64,000 nucleotides of DNA from contig CAJLBJ010000004.1 in NCBI GenBank assembly GCA_905204935.1, positions 1 to 64,000 of the forward strand, given 5' to 3'. Shown piece after piece: positions 62,932 through 64,000 of the stretch (its first letter is position 1; each line of letters begins with the position of its first letter). The notes under the pieces are model-generated. The model saw nothing but the letters and a program-made list of their open reading frames with translations, was not told the origin of the DNA and searched no databases. The DNA is from an uncultured Lactobacillus sp. (GTDB taxonomy: Bacteria; Bacillota; Bacilli; Lactobacillales; Lactobacillaceae). The position numbers and the translations under genes are program-made.

Positions 62932-64000
62932 ATGAAAAAAGTACATGTTATTGCACATACACACTGGGATTTCGAATGGTATTTTACACGCCAAAATGCA
63001 CAGATTCAATTTGCTTATCATATGGATGAGGTTTTTAGAGCTTTAGAGCAAAATCGATTGGATTATTATTTATTAGATGGACAAATGTCGATTATCGATG
63101 ATTATTTGAATGCTCAACCAGATAAAAGAGAGCTTTTAGTTAAATTTGTTAAGGCTAAGCGCCTATACATTGGACCTTGGTATACGCAAATTGATGAAAT
63201 GGTAACTTCAGGTGAAGCTATTGTGCGTAATTTACAATTAGGCCATAAGCTAGCTAGTGATTTAGGTGGCGTAACTAAGTTAGGATATTTACCAGATTCA
63301 TTTGGTCAAGGCCAGGATATGCCTAAGATTTATAATGGCTTTGATATTACAGCAACCGTCTTTTGGCGTGGTATGCCTAAAGAAAAAAATGCGCGTTACT
63401 TCTATTGGACCTGTGAAGATGGCTCAAAAGTCTTGGCTGCTAACATTAAAAACGGCTATTACGCAGGGATCGAATTAGTCGAATCTGATGATTTTAATGC
63501 TTTGTTAACGAAAATCAGCACGGATACGGACGTTGATGATTTAGTTGTTCCAGTGGGTGGCGACCAAAGACCTGTTGATTTCAATCTTAAGCAGCGTTTA
63601 GCATTGGCAAATGCAAGTCAAAATGACTATCAATTAGTTGAAAGCACCTATCCACAATACTTTGAACAATTAGCTAAAAATCAAGATTTGCCAATTTATA
63701 GTGGGGAGTTCGTTGATCCTAGTGCTTCTAAAATTCATCGAGGAATTTACTCTTCACGTGTTGATTTGAAGTGTATTTATGATGAATTAGAACGTGTAAT
63801 GACATACGTTGTTGAACCTTTAATGACGATGGCACAATATCATGGAATTGAACAGAAATTTGGTATTGTTGATGAAATTTGGAAGACCATTGTCCGTGGG
63901 CAAGCACATGATTCATCTGGTGGATGTAACAGTGATGAAACCAACAAAGATATTTTTAACCGTGCTGTCAATGCGTTACAATTGGCTAATTCCTTGCGTG
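62932..64000 (+). CDS. GH38 alpha-mannosidase, partial (3' end beyond window)
   Basis: The open frame runs unbroken from ATG 62932 to the window end (356 codons of an expected roughly 850-900). The N-terminus MKKVHVIAHTHWDFEWYFT carries the GH38 zinc ligands (His and Asp of HWD), GYLPDSFGQG contains the nucleophile Asp122, and GQAHDSSGG supplies another ligand histidine. It lacks a signal peptide and resembles the MngB/cytoplasmic type that cleaves alpha-mannosides. GAGAG precedes the start. The neighbourhood (EIIC, GH1, ROK) matches operons for host N-glycan or mannoside use. Confidence 0.92.
   Translation, partial: MKKVHVIAHTHWDFEWYFTRQNAQIQFAYHMDEVFRALEQNRLDYYLLDGQMSIIDDYLNAQPDKRELLVKFVKAKRLYIGPWYTQIDEMVTSGEAIVRNLQLGHKLASDLGGVTKLGYLPDSFGQGQDMPKIYNGFDITATVFWRGMPKEKNARYFYWTCEDGSKVLAANIKNGYYAGIELVESDDFNALLTKISTDTDVDDLVVPVGGDQRPVDFNLKQRLALANASQNDYQLVESTYPQYFEQLAKNQDLPIYSGEFVDPSASKIHRGIYSSRVDLKCIYDELERVMTYVVEPLMTMAQYHGIEQKFGIVDEIWKTIVRGQAHDSSGGCNSDETNKDIFNRAVNALQLANSLR

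Overview
The window looks like a chromosomal segment around the replication origin of a low-GC Gram-positive lactic acid bacterium, most likely a heterofermentative Lactobacillaceae member. Evidence is the order rpsR-ssb-rpsF-gyrA-gyrB-recF-yaaA-dnaN-dnaA | oriC | rpmH-rnpA-yidC, a full-length xylulose-5-phosphate phosphoketolase beside acetate kinase, a KxYKxGKxW-type signal peptide with an LPQTG sortase anchor, many PTS permeases and abundant cre-like sites. No rRNA or tRNA gene was seen, so genus cannot be fixed. Genes left of oriC run almost all on the minus strand and genes right of it mostly on the plus strand, as expected for two diverging replichores.

Layout. (1) 1-10.3 kb: a galacto-N-biose/lacto-N-biose and N-acetylgalactosamine locus on the minus strand: GH35 beta-galactosidase, mannose-family PTS B-C-D-A, agaS, nagA, a wrecked surface glycan-binding protein gene and the start of a LacD-like tagatose-bisphosphate aldolase, with a divergent GntR regulator. 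(2) 10.4-22.4 kb: the conserved origin core. (3) 22.7-26.5 kb: ackA and xpkA. (4) 26.5-36.7 kb: a decay zone with a GntR gene and a GH1 phospho-beta-glucosidase, a broken PTS EIIC, glpK followed by a scrap of glpF, and an apbE/LysR/flavin-reductase cluster in which the regulator and the reductase are both interrupted. (5) 36.7-39 kb: ChbG-type deacetylase and gluconokinase, then a candidate small RNA with CU-rich loops. (6) 39.3-44 kb: a secreted, cell-wall-anchored GH84 hexosaminidase, then a poorly occupied stretch with small genes, one resembling a bacteriocin immunity protein. (7) 44-50 kb: CLC chloride transporter and an AT-rich operon of BglG-type antiterminator, galactitol-type PTS A-B-C, an unknown 80-residue membrane protein and a rhamnulose-1-phosphate aldolase homologue. 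(8) 50-64 kb: host-glycan genes: LacZ, AraC regulator, a mannose-family PTS with fused A-B subunit, a cytoplasmic sulfatase, a ROK kinase, a second GH1, GntR, a cellobiose-type EIIC and a GH38 alpha-mannosidase running off the window.

Together the genes describe an organism that trims host-type glycans (beta-galactose, N-acetylhexosamines, sulfated sugars, alpha-mannose), imports small sugars through PTS permeases and feeds them to the phosphoketolase pathway, while several neighbouring catabolic genes are being lost. The observations most worth following up are the multi-hairpin small RNA candidate (39.1-39.23 kb), the PTS plus RhaD operon that has no kinase or isomerase, the cluster of pseudogenes, and a Leu at GyrA position 83.
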